64,000 bases of DNA from Streptomyces coelicoflavus (lineage in GTDB: Bacteria; Actinomycetota; Actinomycetes; Streptomycetales; Streptomycetaceae). The stretch is taken from assembly GCF_003112555.1 (NCBI RefSeq), contig NZ_BEWB01000003.1, positions 496,001 through 560,000 of the forward strand, in the 5' to 3' direction. A model generated the notes under the pieces. It was not told the origin of the DNA. It made no database searches and saw only the letters and a program-made list of their open reading frames with translations. This document shows positions 46,287 through 54,807 of the stretch, one piece after another (the first letter of the stretch is position 1; every line of letters starts with the position of its first letter). The position numbers were made by a program, and so were the translations under genes.

Positions 46287-47216
46287 TCAGTCCTCCCGGC
46301 CCACCAGCGTGAGCAGCGTCGCCTCCGGCGGGCAGGCGAAGCGGAACGGGGTGTAGCGGTTGGCGCCGCAGCCGGCCGAGACGTGGAGGTAGGACGTGTG
46401 GTCCCCGGAGGTGTGCGTGGACAGGCCCTTCACGCGGTCCGTGTCCAGGTCGCAGTTGGTGACCAGGGCGCCGTAGAAGGGGATGCACAGCTGGCCGCCG
46501 TGGGTGTGGCCGGCGACGATCAGGGGGTAGCCGTCCGCCGTGTAGGCGTCCAGGACGCGCAGGTACGGGGCGTGGACGACGCCCATCGAGAAGTCGGCCG
46601 TGTCGGACGGGCCGCCGGCCACCTCCGGGTACCGGTCCCGCTTGATGTGCGGGTCGTCCAGTCCCGTCAGCTCGACCGACACGCCCTCGATCTTGAGCGA
46701 GCCGCGGGTGTTCGTCAGGTTCTGCCAGCCCGCGGCGTCGAAACCGTCGCGCAGGTCCTCCCACGGGTTGTGGACGGCGCCCACGACGGGCGGGTTGCCG
46801 TTGAGACCGTGGCGGCCCTGGACCTTCTCGAGGAGGTAGCGGGCGGGGTTGCGGGGCCGGGGGCCGTAGTAGTCGTTGGAGCCGAAGACATAGGCGCCCG
46901 GGAACTCCATCAGGGGGCCCAGGGCGTCCAGGACCTCGGGGACGCCCTCCGGGTCGGACAGGTTGTCGCCGGTGTTGAGCACGAAGTCGGGGCGCAGCCC
47001 GGCCAGCGAGCGCAGCCAGCGCTGCTTCCCCCGCTGACCGCCGACCATGTGGATGTCGGAGACCTGGAGCACCCGCAGGGGACGCATTCCGGACGGGAGG
47101 ACGGGGACGGTCACCCGCCGGAGGCGGAAGGCACGGGGCTCGATCCCCGCCGCGTAGACCAGGCCGGCGGCGCCAACCGCCGTGACTGCCAGGGGTACTC
47201 CGTATCGCGCGCGCAT
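46287..47216 (-). CDS. Metallophosphoesterase
   Basis: The 309-residue protein starts at ATG 47216. An N-terminal hydrophobic segment (about 6-24) anchors or exports it. All five calcineurin-type metal motifs are present: SDIHM, GDN, GSNDYYG, (V)HAPYL and GHTHGG. This subgroup (YkuE/YaeI-like) dephosphorylates or hydrolyses lipid-linked or other phosphodiesters on the membrane. It is divergent from yqeY. Confidence 0.93.
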   Translation of the reverse strand: MRARYGVPLAVTAVGAAGLVYAAGIEPRAFRLRRVTVPVLPSGMRPLRVLQVSDIHMVGGQRGKQRWLRSLAGLRPDFVLNTGDNLSDPEGVPEVLDALGPLMEFPGAYVFGSNDYYGPRPRNPARYLLEKVQGRHGLNGNPPVVGAVHNPWEDLRDGFDAAGWQNLTNTRGSLKIEGVSVELTGLDDPHIKRDRYPEVAGGPSDTADFSMGVVHAPYLRVLDAYTADGYPLIVAGHTHGGQLCIPFYGALVTNCDLDTDRVKGLSTHTSGDHTSYLHVSAGCGANRYTPFRFACPPEATLLTLVGRED

Positions 47217-47335
47217 ATGTCCATCGTGTCAGAAGCGGGAGGGAAGCGGCGTTGGGAGGCCTCCGCGCGGAGGCTTCGCCGAGCGCGCGTAAATCAGCGG
47301 GCGCCGGTCCTCACGCACCTGCGACAATCAGGTCC

Positions 47336-47800
47336 ATGACCACGCTCAAGGCGAAGCTGCACGACGACCTCAACTCCTCGATCAAGGAGCGCGACGAGCT
47401 GCGCTCCTCGACGCTCCGGCTGACGCTCGCCGCGATCACCAAGGAGGAGGTCGCCGGAAAGGAGAAGCGGGAGCTCTCCGACGACGAGGTGCAGAAGGTG
47501 ATCACCCGCGAGGCGAAGAAGCGCCGTGAGGCCGCCGAGGCCTTCGCCCAGGGCGGCCGCGCCGAGCAGGCCGAGCGGGAGAAGGCGGAGGGCGAGGTGC
47601 TTGCCGCCTACCTGCCCAAGCAGCTGTCCGACGACGAGCTGAACGCGATCGTCGCGCAGGCCGTGCAGGAGGCGAAGGCGGCCGGCGCCGAGGGGCCGCG
47701 GGCCATGGGCGCCGTCATGAAGATCGTGAACCCGAAGGTGGCCGGGCAGGCCGAGGGCGGCCGGGTCGCCGCCGCGGTCAAGAAGCTCCTGGCCGGCTGA
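47336..47800 (+). CDS. GatB/YqeY-domain protein
   Basis: The 154-residue protein starts at ATG 47336 (MTTLKAKLHDDLNSSIKERD). It is entirely helical and highly charged, with the YqeY pattern ELRSSTLRLTLAAI, EREKAEGEVLAAYLPKQL and PRAMGAVMKIVNPKVAGQAEGGRVAAAVKKLL. Homologues resemble the tRNA-binding tail of GatB; their exact role is unsettled. A GACAAT hexamer ends about 8 bases before the ATG with no ribosome site, so the message may be leaderless. Confidence 0.93.
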   Translation: MTTLKAKLHDDLNSSIKERDELRSSTLRLTLAAITKEEVAGKEKRELSDDEVQKVITREAKKRREAAEAFAQGGRAEQAEREKAEGEVLAAYLPKQLSDDELNAIVAQAVQEAKAAGAEGPRAMGAVMKIVNPKVAGQAEGGRVAAAVKKLLAG

Positions 47801-47857
47801 GCACGCACCGACGGCCGGAACGCGTCGCCGCGAAGATCCGCTCCTGGAGCGAGGCTC

Positions 47858-47896
47858 CGGGAGCGGGAGCGGGAGCGGGAGCGGGGGCGGGGGGCG
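47858..47896. repeat. GGGAGC hexamer microsatellite
   Basis: Four to five GGGAGC units followed by GGGGGCGGGGGGCGGG lie downstream of yqeY. They are G-rich enough to form quadruplexes on the + strand. No gene lies in 47801-47971. Confidence 0.6.
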
Positions 47897-47971
47897 GGTG
47901 TGGTTTCCGATGTGACGGAGCCCCCCGCCGACGCCGGGCCGACCGCTGCCGCTGGCCGGCCGGTCGGCTCT

Positions 47972-48262
47972 TCACACATTGCGAGAGGGTGTCCGCTGCG
48001 ACGGGCGCCCTCTCGGCTCGTTCGGCGGACGCGTGGGGCGCAGCAGGCCGAGCTCCTGGGCCCGCGCTCCCAGCGCCACCCGCCCATTGGCCCCCAACTG
48101 CTCCATGAGCCGCTGGACCCTGCGCTGTACGGTGCGGTGCCCTACGCCGAGTCGCCGGGCGATCGACGCATCGCTGAAACCGGCGTACAAAAGGTTCAGA
48201 ATCCTTTGCTCATCGTCATCGACGGTGTAAAGGTCGGCACAAGGGTCCGGTCTGGCGGTCAA
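47972..48262 (-). CDS. Stand-alone LuxR-type DNA-binding protein
   Basis: A protein of about 96 residues starting at TTG 48262 (weak ribosome site). It is essentially one GerE/LuxR domain: DDEQRILNLLYAGFSDASIARRLGVGHRTVQRRVQRLMEQLGANGRVALGARAQELGLL. No sensor domain is attached. It lies downstream of, and in the same direction as, the small secreted protein gene, and palindromes precede both genes. A local regulatory pair is inferred. Confidence 0.82.
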   Translation of the reverse strand: MTARPDPCADLYTVDDDEQRILNLLYAGFSDASIARRLGVGHRTVQRRVQRLMEQLGANGRVALGARAQELGLLRPTRPPNEPRGRPSQRTPSRNV

Positions 48263-48298
48263 AGAAACCCCGATGTCATGCGCGGCTGTTAGGCGTAC

Positions 48299-48313
48299 CT
48301 CATTTTAAATGAG
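48299..48313. promoter_or_regulatory. AT-rich palindrome upstream of the LuxR-type gene
   Basis: CTCATTT and AAATGAG surround a single T. It starts 37 bp upstream of the LuxR-type start and is a candidate autoregulatory site. Confidence 0.45.
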
Positions 48314-48359
48314 CTTTGACGTTCCGGGAAGCTGAATAAATGCGAGAAGGGTGACAAAA

Positions 48360-48391
48360 GGGCGGAACGATGGTATTCCATCCTTCCGCCC
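48360..48391 (-). terminator. Intrinsic terminator of the secreted-protein gene
   Basis: GGGCGGAA pairs with TTCCGCCC and the inner GATGG with CCATC around TATT. On the minus strand CTTTTG follows, a rare U-run for this genome. Confidence 0.85.
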
Positions 48392-48431
48392 GAGGCCGGC
48401 TCGGCCGTCACGGCGACGGCCGTCGGCCCGG

Positions 48432-48938
48432 TCAGTACCAGGGAGTGCAGCTCTGGTCGCCGGACGGGTCCTCGACGCAGGCCCGCATCATGTGGGTCGA
48501 GGGGTTGTGGTACATCGGCGTACGGGTCCAGTAGTAGTTCGTGCCGCTCGGAATCTTGGCGGTCCAGCCCGAGGCGCCGCCCTTCGTCAGCCCGAGCCGC
48601 CAGTAGCACGTGGACTGGTCCTTGGTGCACCGCTGGACGTACACGTTCCAGTCGCTCGCACCAGATCCGCTGATGTAGTGCAGCCGGGCCCAGCTGTACT
48701 GGTCACCGTCGGTCTTGCCCCACCGCAGCTCGTACAGGAAGGAGTTGCCGAGCTGGTAGGGGCCGTACGGGCTGACCGGTCCGCTCTGCCACGACTGGAT
48801 GTTCGGATCGTGGCCGTCGCAGCCGAAGCCGTAGCACGCCTGGGCTCTCGCCTGGGCCGAGCCGGGGATCATGAGGACCAGGGCGAGCGCGCTGAGCAGG
48901 GCGCCGAACAACACACGGATTCGTGGGCGGGTTTTCAT
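48432..48938 (-). CDS. Small secreted protein, DUF2690-like
   Basis: The 168-residue protein starts at ATG 48938 with GGAGGGG 3-5 bases upstream. A signal peptide (MKTRPRIRVLFGALLSALAL, cleavage after SAQARA) is followed by ACYGFGCDGHDPNIQSW, then a long Tyr/Trp/Ser-rich domain with LYELRWGKTDGDQYSWARLHY, CTKDQSTCYWRLGL and the terminal CTPWY. The CDGxDP start and ELR...WAR middle resemble DUF2690 (YjfA-type) exported proteins. Six or more cysteines suggest disulphides. The role is unknown. Confidence 0.82.
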   Translation of the reverse strand: MKTRPRIRVLFGALLSALALVLMIPGSAQARAQACYGFGCDGHDPNIQSWQSGPVSPYGPYQLGNSFLYELRWGKTDGDQYSWARLHYISGSGASDWNVYVQRCTKDQSTCYWRLGLTKGGASGWTAKIPSGTNYYWTRTPMYHNPSTHMMRACVEDPSGDQSCTPWY

Positions 48939-48989
48939 TTTCCCCTCCATGGGCGGACAGCAACGGAAAGGCACCCCGGGAGGGCGCCA

Positions 48990-49008
48990 GGCGTGACTAT
49001 GTCACGCC
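48990..49008. promoter_or_regulatory. Palindrome upstream of the secreted-protein gene
   Basis: GGCGTGAC and GTCACGCC surround TAT, 52 bp upstream of the secreted-protein start. A further GTCACGC half-site follows at 49010-49016. It is a likely regulator binding site. Confidence 0.5.
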
Positions 49009-49079
49009 GTCACGCAAACGGAATGCCTCTTTCGAGGGCTGGCGTAATCACGTCGAATGCGTTTGCCGTCCAAGAAAAT

Positions 49080-49108
49080 GGTCCCTCCCCCGCCGTGGGG
49101 AAGGGACC
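49080..49108 (-). terminator. Intrinsic terminator of the PBP gene
   Basis: GGTCCCT-CCCC pairs with GGGG-(A)-AGGGACC around CGCCGT. On the minus strand ATTTTCTT follows. It lies 37 bp beyond the PBP stop. Confidence 0.85.
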
Positions 49109-49144
49109 CTCTCGTGCTGCCTGCGCGCCTGCCGGCCGGTCGGC

Positions 49145-51421
49145 TCAGCGGCGTCCGCCCGGCCCGTTACCGGGGCCCTGGATCAGGTTGCCGCCGGGGA
49201 AGCCGCCCGGCCCGCCGTCGCCGCCGTCACCGGTGCCGCCGTTGGTCAGGCCGGCGATGAAGCCCTCGTCGCCGTTGTTCCCGTCGTCGGGCTTGTCCCT
49301 GTCGCGGTCCTTGTCCTTGTCTTTGTCCTTGTCCTTCTTCTTGTCCTTGTCCTCGTCCGGGATGTCGATGACGTTGAACGAGGGGGAGCCCTTGCCCGCG
49401 AGGGCGCCGGTCATCGCGTCCTTCCAGATGGGGCCGGGAACCGCGCCACCGAAGACGAGGGGGTGGTAGACGCCGCCGATCGTGATGTTCTTCATCTGGA
49501 CCTGCTGCGAGGCGCTGCCCACCCAGACGGCGCCCGACAGGTTCGGCGTGTAACCGACGAACCAGGCGTTCTTGCGCTCGTCGGTCGTACCCGTCTTGCC
49601 GGCGTTGTCGCGGTCCGTGAGACCGGCCGCCTTGCCCGTACCGGAGTCGATCACGCCGCTCAGCAGGGTGCTCACCGTGTCCGCGGTCTTCTCACTCATC
49701 GCGCGGGAGCAGGTGGACTTCGGCACGTCGAGCGCCTTCTGCTTGTTGCCGATCTTCTGGGTGATCGACTCGATTACGATCGGCGTGCAGTACATGCCCC
49801 GGGAGGCGAAGGCGGCGTACGCGCTCGCCATCGTCAGGGGGGCCACGCCCTTGGAGCCGAGGGAGACGGCGGGGACCTCGGGGAGCTTCTCACCGTTGCC
49901 CTGCACCACGTGCAGGGCGTCCGCCATCTTCATCACCGGACACAGGCCGATGTCGGCCACCATCTGGACGAAGTAGGTGTTGACCGAGAGGGCCATCGCC
50001 TCCTTCAGCCGGTACGGGCCGACCTCCGACTCGCTCTCGTTGGGGACGGTCGCGCCCTCCGTGTTGAGCCAGGGCTTCCCGCTGCACGTCTGCACGGGCT
50101 CGGGATACGGCATCTCGTACGGGGACGAGTACTCCTGGGTGGCCGGGCGCCCCTCCTCGAGCGCGGCCGCGGCGACGAAGGGCTTGAACGTCGACCCCGT
50201 CGGGAAGCCGTAGTTGGAGCCGCCCATGCTGTGGTCGACCGAGTAGTTGATCTCGGTCTCGTTCTTGCCGTAGCCGTACGGCTTCGTCTGGCCCATTGCG
50301 AGGACCTTGCCGGTGCCGGGCTCGACCAGCGTGCTCGCGGCGGCGACCGAGTCCGACTGGTTCACGTGGTCCTTGAGCGACTGCTGGACCGACTTCTGGG
50401 CCTGCGGGTCGAGCGTCGTGCGGATGGTCAGGCCGCCCTGGTTCCACACCTTGGCCCGGTCCTTGCGGGTCTTGCCGAAGACCTTGTCGCTCAGGAAGAC
50501 CTCGCGCACGTAGTCGCAGAAGAAGCTCGCGTTCTTCACGGCCGTGATGCAGCCGTTCTTCGGCTTGCTGACCTTCAGCCCGAGCGGTGCCTTCTTCGCC
50601 TTCTCGGCCTCGGCCGTGGAGATGTCGCCGACCTGGGCCATGCGGTTCAGGACGATGTTGCGCCGCTTGGTGGCCTCCGCCTCGTCGTTGACCGGGTCGT
50701 ACCGGCTGGGCGACTGGACGATGCCGGCCAGGAGGGCGGCCTCCTGGACGTTGAGGTCCTTGGCGTGCTTGGAGAAGTAGCGCTGGGAGGCGGCCTCGAC
50801 GCCGTAGGCCTGCTGGCCGAAGAACGTGATGTTCAGGTAGTTCTCGAGGATCTTCTTCTTGCCCAGCTCCTCCTCGACCTGGATCGCGAGCTTCAGCTCC
50901 TGGATCTTGCGGCCGATGGTCTGCTGGGTGGCCTGGGCGACCTTCGTCGCGTCGTCGCCCGCCTCCTCCACGAAGACGTTCTTGACGTACTGCTGGGTGA
51001 GTGTGGAGGCACCCTCGGAGACCTCACCGCTGCGCGCGTTCTTGTTGAGGGCGCGCAGGACGCCCTTGAGGTCGATCGCGCCGTGCTCGTAGAAGCGCGA
51101 GTCCTCGATCGCGACGATCGCCTTCTGCATGTACGGCGAGATGTCCTTGAGGTCGACCACCGTCCGGTCGCGCGAGTAGACCGTGGCGATGGTGCCGCCC
51201 TCGGCATCGAGGATGGTGGTGCGCTGACTCAGCGGGGGAGTCTTCAGGTTGGCCGGGAGGGCGTCGAAGCCCTCCACCGACCCCTTGGCGGCCAGCCCCA
51301 GCGCGCCCACAGCGGGCAACGCGATGCCGGCCAGCACTGCTCCCGCGAGCACACTGACACCGAGGAACTTGGCGGCCTGCTGCGTTGGCGACAGACCACC
51401 GCCCGAGCGCTTCTTTGGCAT
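49145..51421 (-). CDS. Bifunctional class A penicillin-binding protein (transglycosylase/transpeptidase)
   Basis: The 758-residue protein starts at ATG 51421. A cytoplasmic KKR start and one membrane helix (about 17-45) lead to the GT51 glycosyltransferase domain with EDSRFYEHGAIDLKGVLRA, STLTQQYVKN and KKKILENYLNITFFG. The transpeptidase domain has STFK (S410), the SVN motif and KTGTT. The C-terminal 70 residues are a Lys/Asp stretch (DKDKKKDKDKDKDKDRDRDK) and a Gly-rich end, outside the cell. It polymerises and cross-links peptidoglycan. It is divergent from wblA, the same arrangement as ponA2 and whiB4 in mycobacteria. Confidence 0.95.
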   Translation of the reverse strand: MPKKRSGGGLSPTQQAAKFLGVSVLAGAVLAGIALPAVGALGLAAKGSVEGFDALPANLKTPPLSQRTTILDAEGGTIATVYSRDRTVVDLKDISPYMQKAIVAIEDSRFYEHGAIDLKGVLRALNKNARSGEVSEGASTLTQQYVKNVFVEEAGDDATKVAQATQQTIGRKIQELKLAIQVEEELGKKKILENYLNITFFGQQAYGVEAASQRYFSKHAKDLNVQEAALLAGIVQSPSRYDPVNDEAEATKRRNIVLNRMAQVGDISTAEAEKAKKAPLGLKVSKPKNGCITAVKNASFFCDYVREVFLSDKVFGKTRKDRAKVWNQGGLTIRTTLDPQAQKSVQQSLKDHVNQSDSVAAASTLVEPGTGKVLAMGQTKPYGYGKNETEINYSVDHSMGGSNYGFPTGSTFKPFVAAAALEEGRPATQEYSSPYEMPYPEPVQTCSGKPWLNTEGATVPNESESEVGPYRLKEAMALSVNTYFVQMVADIGLCPVMKMADALHVVQGNGEKLPEVPAVSLGSKGVAPLTMASAYAAFASRGMYCTPIVIESITQKIGNKQKALDVPKSTCSRAMSEKTADTVSTLLSGVIDSGTGKAAGLTDRDNAGKTGTTDERKNAWFVGYTPNLSGAVWVGSASQQVQMKNITIGGVYHPLVFGGAVPGPIWKDAMTGALAGKGSPSFNVIDIPDEDKDKKKDKDKDKDKDRDRDKPDDGNNGDEGFIAGLTNGGTGDGGDGGPGGFPGGNLIQGPGNGPGGRR

Positions 51422-51487
51422 GAAGGCAGCCTACGTTCTCATTCGCCGGACACACGTATATGCCTTGGCCTAAGCTGCACTCAACTG

Positions 51488-51499
51488 TCACAGCAGTGA
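51488..51499. promoter_or_regulatory. TCAC/GTGA inverted repeat in the wblA-PBP intergenic region
   Basis: TCACAGCAGTGA lies in the 459-bp gap (51422-51880), about 67 bp before the PBP start. BldD-type developmental sites have a related TNAC...GTNA form, but spacing differs, so this is only a candidate. The rest of the gap has no supported gene and presumably carries the complex wblA promoter. Confidence 0.3.
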
Positions 51500-51880
51500 G
51501 GCCACGTATCAATACGTCCGGCGACCCCGAATCGTTCCGGATCCGCTCGAATCTTTTCCGAGAGGCCCCGCTGGGGGCGCGTTGGTGTGTACCGGCGCGT
51601 GCCGCGGCGTGTGGGGTGCGTGTCCGAATCCGCCTCGTGTGTCAATCGGTGTCCGTTGTGGCGTGCCAGAGATGACCTGAATGTCGGGATCGTCGTATAT
51701 GTCGCCAGCTCACTCCCCCGGGTGATCTGCCGCTTACCCATAGTCCGTTCGGGCCATTCAAGATTGGGCCCGAAGGGGGTGTTGCGCTGTGTCCACCTTC
51801 CGTAACGTCCTCAACTGGCGGCGGTGAATATGCCGCTGCCGCCGTGGGGGAGCCTCGATTCGGGAGAGGACGGCGCCGGT

Positions 51881-52219
51881 ATGGGCTGGGTAACCGACTG
51901 GAGTGCGCAGGCCGCCTGCCGCACTACCGATCCGGACGAACTGTTCGTTCAGGGAGCAGCGCAGAACAGGGCCAAGGCGGTGTGCACCGGATGTCCGGTG
52001 CGGACCGAGTGCCTGGCCGACGCGCTCGACAACCGCGTCGAGTTCGGCGTGTGGGGAGGCATGACGGAGCGGGAGCGCCGCGCGCTGCTGCGCAGGCGGC
52101 CCACCGTGACCTCTTGGCGCCGGCTCCTCGAGACGGCGCGGACGGAGTACGAGCGAGGGGCCGGCATCCTGCCCCTCGAGGACGACGAGGTGTACGAGAA
52201 CTACGCGGCCGTGGGCTGA
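51881..52219 (+). CDS. wblA: WhiB-like iron-sulfur regulator WblA
   Basis: The 112-residue protein starts at ATG 51881 (MGWVTDWSAQAACRTTDPDE), the start used for WblA in other Streptomyces; a frame from 51824 would add 19 residues. The four cluster cysteines are C13, C35, C38 and C44 (CTGCPVRTEC), followed by the GVWGG turn and a basic helix (ERRALLRRR). WblA is a pleiotropic switch that promotes sporulation and represses antibiotic production, and is the counterpart of WhiB4. Context (PBP upstream, two ArsA-like ATPases downstream) supports the assignment. Confidence 0.96.
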   Translation: MGWVTDWSAQAACRTTDPDELFVQGAAQNRAKAVCTGCPVRTECLADALDNRVEFGVWGGMTERERRALLRRRPTVTSWRRLLETARTEYERGAGILPLEDDEVYENYAAVG

Positions 52220-52249
52220 GCGCCCGGGCCCCGGGGGGCCGAGGCCGGA

Positions 52250-53680
52250 TCAGGCGCCCGGCCCGGGCAGCTCGGGCCGGCCGGTCGCCAGGCGTTCCCC
52301 GATGTCCCGCAGCCCCGCGAGGTCGTGCACGTCGCCGGGCAGCGCGGCCACCTCGGTGACCGCCACCTCGGGATGACGTGCGGTGAAGCGGTCACGCGTG
52401 CGCTGCTCCCGGGCGAGCAGGTGCATGCGTTCCGCGTGCAGTCGCAGCAGTCCGGCGGTGAGCGCGTCGACGGACCGCTCCGTCGTCTCGGGAGCCGCTG
52501 TGCCGGCGGCTGCTGTGCTGTCGGCCGTCGTCTCGGCAGCCGGTCGTTCGGTGGCCTTTGGTGCGGAAGCCTCCGGAGAGGTGTCGGGGGCCTGCTCGGC
52601 GGGAGCGGAATCGGCCGTTCCTGAACTGCCTTGTGTGTCGGGGGAGTTGCCGGGGTCGGTACGAACTCCAGCTTTCCCGCCGTCCTGATCCACAATGCGG
52701 GGATCCTCAAGATTTTCCGCGGCGGCGAGCGCCCGCTCGGCCGACAGCCCGTCGGCGCCGCTGCCGTGGACCCGGTTGAGCACCAGACCGGCGAGCGGCA
52801 TGTCCTCGGCCGCCAGCCGCTGCACGAAGTACGCGGCCTCGCGCAGGGCGTCCCGCTCCGGGGCCGCGACCACCAGGAACGCGGTCCCGGGCGCCTGGAG
52901 CAGCTTGTACGTCGCGTCCGCGCGGGTACGGAAGCCCCCGAACATCGAGTCCATCGCGGCCACGAACGTCTGCACGTCCTTGAGGAACTGCCCGCCCAGC
53001 ACCTTCCCCAGGACGCCGGTCATCATCGACATGCCGACGTTCAGGAACTTCATGCCCGCCCGGCCGCCGACCTTCGCGGGGGCCAGCAGGACGCGGATCA
53101 GCTTGCCGTCCAGGAAGGAACCGAGGCGCTTGGGCGCGTCGAGGAAGTCCAGCGCCGAGCGGGACGGCGGCGTGTCGACGACGATGAGGTCCCACTCGTC
53201 CTTCGCCCGCAGCTGCCCCAGCTTCTCCATCGCCATGTACTCCTGCGTGCCCGCGAAGCCCGCCGAGAGCGACTGGTAGAAGGGGTTGCCCAGGATCGCC
53301 GCGGCCCGCTCGCGGTCCGCGTGGGACTCGACGATCTCGTCGAAGGTCCGCTTCATGTCGAGCATCATGGCGTGCAGCTCGCCGCCCGCGGCGTCGTCGA
53401 CGCCCTTCACCCGGCGCGGGGTGTTGTCGAGCGAGTCGATGCCCATGGACTGCGCGAGCCGCCGGGCCGGGTCGATGGTGAGGACGACCACCTTGCGGCC
53501 GCGCTCGGCCGCACGCAGGCCCAGGGCCGCCGCCGTGGTCGTCTTGCCGACCCCGCCGGAGCCGCAGCACACCACGATGCGGGTCTGCGGGTCCTCCAGC
53601 AGCAGGTCGACGTCGAGCACGGGCGCGGCCGCCAGCCGCCGCGCCCCCTCCCGGTGACGGGCCGGCTCCTCCGGACTCAT
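52250..53680 (-). CDS. ArsA/GET3-like ATPase (second of a pair)
   Basis: The 476-residue protein starts at ATG 53680, overlapping the preceding stop by four bases. The deviant Walker A is CGSGGVGKTTTAA (about residue 40), switch regions include TIDPARRLAQSMG and VVDTPPSRSALDFLD, and a NRVHG-type base-recognition segment is present. A roughly 80-residue Thr/Ala/Glu/Pro-rich insert (about 330-410) splits the C-terminal part. The pair corresponds to Rv3679/Rv3680 of M. tuberculosis, annotated as anion-transporting ATPases. No ArsB partner is present, so arsenite export is unlikely. Confidence 0.88.
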   Translation of the reverse strand: MSPEEPARHREGARRLAAAPVLDVDLLLEDPQTRIVVCCGSGGVGKTTTAAALGLRAAERGRKVVVLTIDPARRLAQSMGIDSLDNTPRRVKGVDDAAGGELHAMMLDMKRTFDEIVESHADRERAAAILGNPFYQSLSAGFAGTQEYMAMEKLGQLRAKDEWDLIVVDTPPSRSALDFLDAPKRLGSFLDGKLIRVLLAPAKVGGRAGMKFLNVGMSMMTGVLGKVLGGQFLKDVQTFVAAMDSMFGGFRTRADATYKLLQAPGTAFLVVAAPERDALREAAYFVQRLAAEDMPLAGLVLNRVHGSGADGLSAERALAAAENLEDPRIVDQDGGKAGVRTDPGNSPDTQGSSGTADSAPAEQAPDTSPEASAPKATERPAAETTADSTAAAGTAAPETTERSVDALTAGLLRLHAERMHLLAREQRTRDRFTARHPEVAVTEVAALPGDVHDLAGLRDIGERLATGRPELPGPGA

Positions 53681-54654
53681 GCGATCCCCTGCTTCCGCAG
53701 CTCGGTGGCCAGTTCGTACAGGCCCGCCAGGTCCATGCCCTCCGCGAGGAGCGGCAGTTCGTGCGTCGGCAGACCCACCTCGCCGAGGACCGCCCGCTGC
53801 TCCTGCTCCAGGGTGTACCGCTCGGCGTACTCCCCGGCCTGCGCGAGGAGCGGGTCCACCAGCCGCTCGGCGTGCCCGCCCCGCCGCGCCCCGCCGAGCC
53901 CGGCCCCGGACAGCGACCGGGCCAGCGCCGTACGCGGCGTCTCCCGTACGCGTTCCAGGTCGGTGGCGTCCAGCACCTGGGGCCGGACCATGTTGACGAC
54001 GACCCGGCCCACCGGGAGCCGTGCCGTGCGCAGCTCGGCGATGCCGTCCACGGTCTCCTGGACCGGCATCTCCTCCAGCAGCGTCACCAGGTGCACCGCG
54101 GTCTCCCGCGACTTCAGCACCCGCATCACGGCCTGCGCCTGATTGTGTATGGGGCCGACCTTCGCGAGCCCCGCCACCTCGTCGTTCACATTGAGGAAGC
54201 GCGTGATGCGGCCGGTCGGCGGGGCGTCCATGACGACGTAGTCGTACACGAACCGCCCCCGCTTGTCCTTGCGCCGGACCGCCTCGCACGCCTTGCCGGT
54301 CAGCAGGACGTCTCTGACGCCCGGCGCGATGGTGGTCGCGAAGTCGATCGCGCCGAGCTTCTTCAGGGCCCGTCCGGCGCTGCCCAGCTTGTAGAACATC
54401 TGGAGGTAGTCCAGAAGGGCCAGTTCGGCGTCGATGGCGAGGGCGTACACCTCCCCGCCCCCGGGAGCGACGGCGATCTTCCGCTCCTCATAAGGCAGCG
54501 CCTCCGTTTCGAAGAGCTGCGCGATGCCCTGGCGACCCTCGACCTCGACGAGAAGCGCGCGCTTCCCCTCGGTGGCCAGGGCCAGCGCGAGGGCCGCGGC
54601 CACCGTGGTCTTGCCGGTTCCGCCCTTGCCGCTGACGACCTGGAGCCTGCTCAC
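53677..54654 (-). CDS. ArsA/GET3-like ATPase (first of a pair)
   Basis: A protein of about 325 residues starting at GTG 54654 (MSRLQVVSGKGGTGKTTVAA); upstream in-frame starts add low-complexity sequence. The deviant Walker A SGKGGTGKTT lies at residues 8-17. DYVVMDAPPTGRITRFL is the switch II region, and VNMVRPQVLD follows. It overlaps the next ATPase gene by four bases, so the two are made together, probably as a heterodimer. Both are cytoplasmic. Confidence 0.9.
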   Translation of the reverse strand: MSRLQVVSGKGGTGKTTVAAALALALATEGKRALLVEVEGRQGIAQLFETEALPYEERKIAVAPGGGEVYALAIDAELALLDYLQMFYKLGSAGRALKKLGAIDFATTIAPGVRDVLLTGKACEAVRRKDKRGRFVYDYVVMDAPPTGRITRFLNVNDEVAGLAKVGPIHNQAQAVMRVLKSRETAVHLVTLLEEMPVQETVDGIAELRTARLPVGRVVVNMVRPQVLDATDLERVRETPRTALARSLSGAGLGGARRGGHAERLVDPLLAQAGEYAERYTLEQEQRAVLGEVGLPTHELPLLAEGMDLAGLYELATELRKQGIA

Positions 54655-54807
54655 GTATTCGAGCGTAACCAGTCCGCGCGCCGAGTACGCCGGTGGCTGT
54701 GGACAACGTGGTCGCGACCGGCCCGCGGAGGGGCCCGGACCACGGCTGCGGACGGGCCCCGGACAGCGGTCGCGGAGGCGTCCCGGCCAACGGCTAGAGT
54801 CGGCCGC

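Noticed and set aside
48281..48306. Iron (DmdR/IdeR) box in GTTAGGCGTACCTCATTTTAA region
   Set aside because: It matches the 19-bp consensus only over one half and the spacing is wrong.
52250..54654. Arsenic resistance operon
   Set aside because: The two ArsA-like ATPases lack ArsB, ArsC and ArsR neighbours and match a conserved WhiB-linked pair instead.
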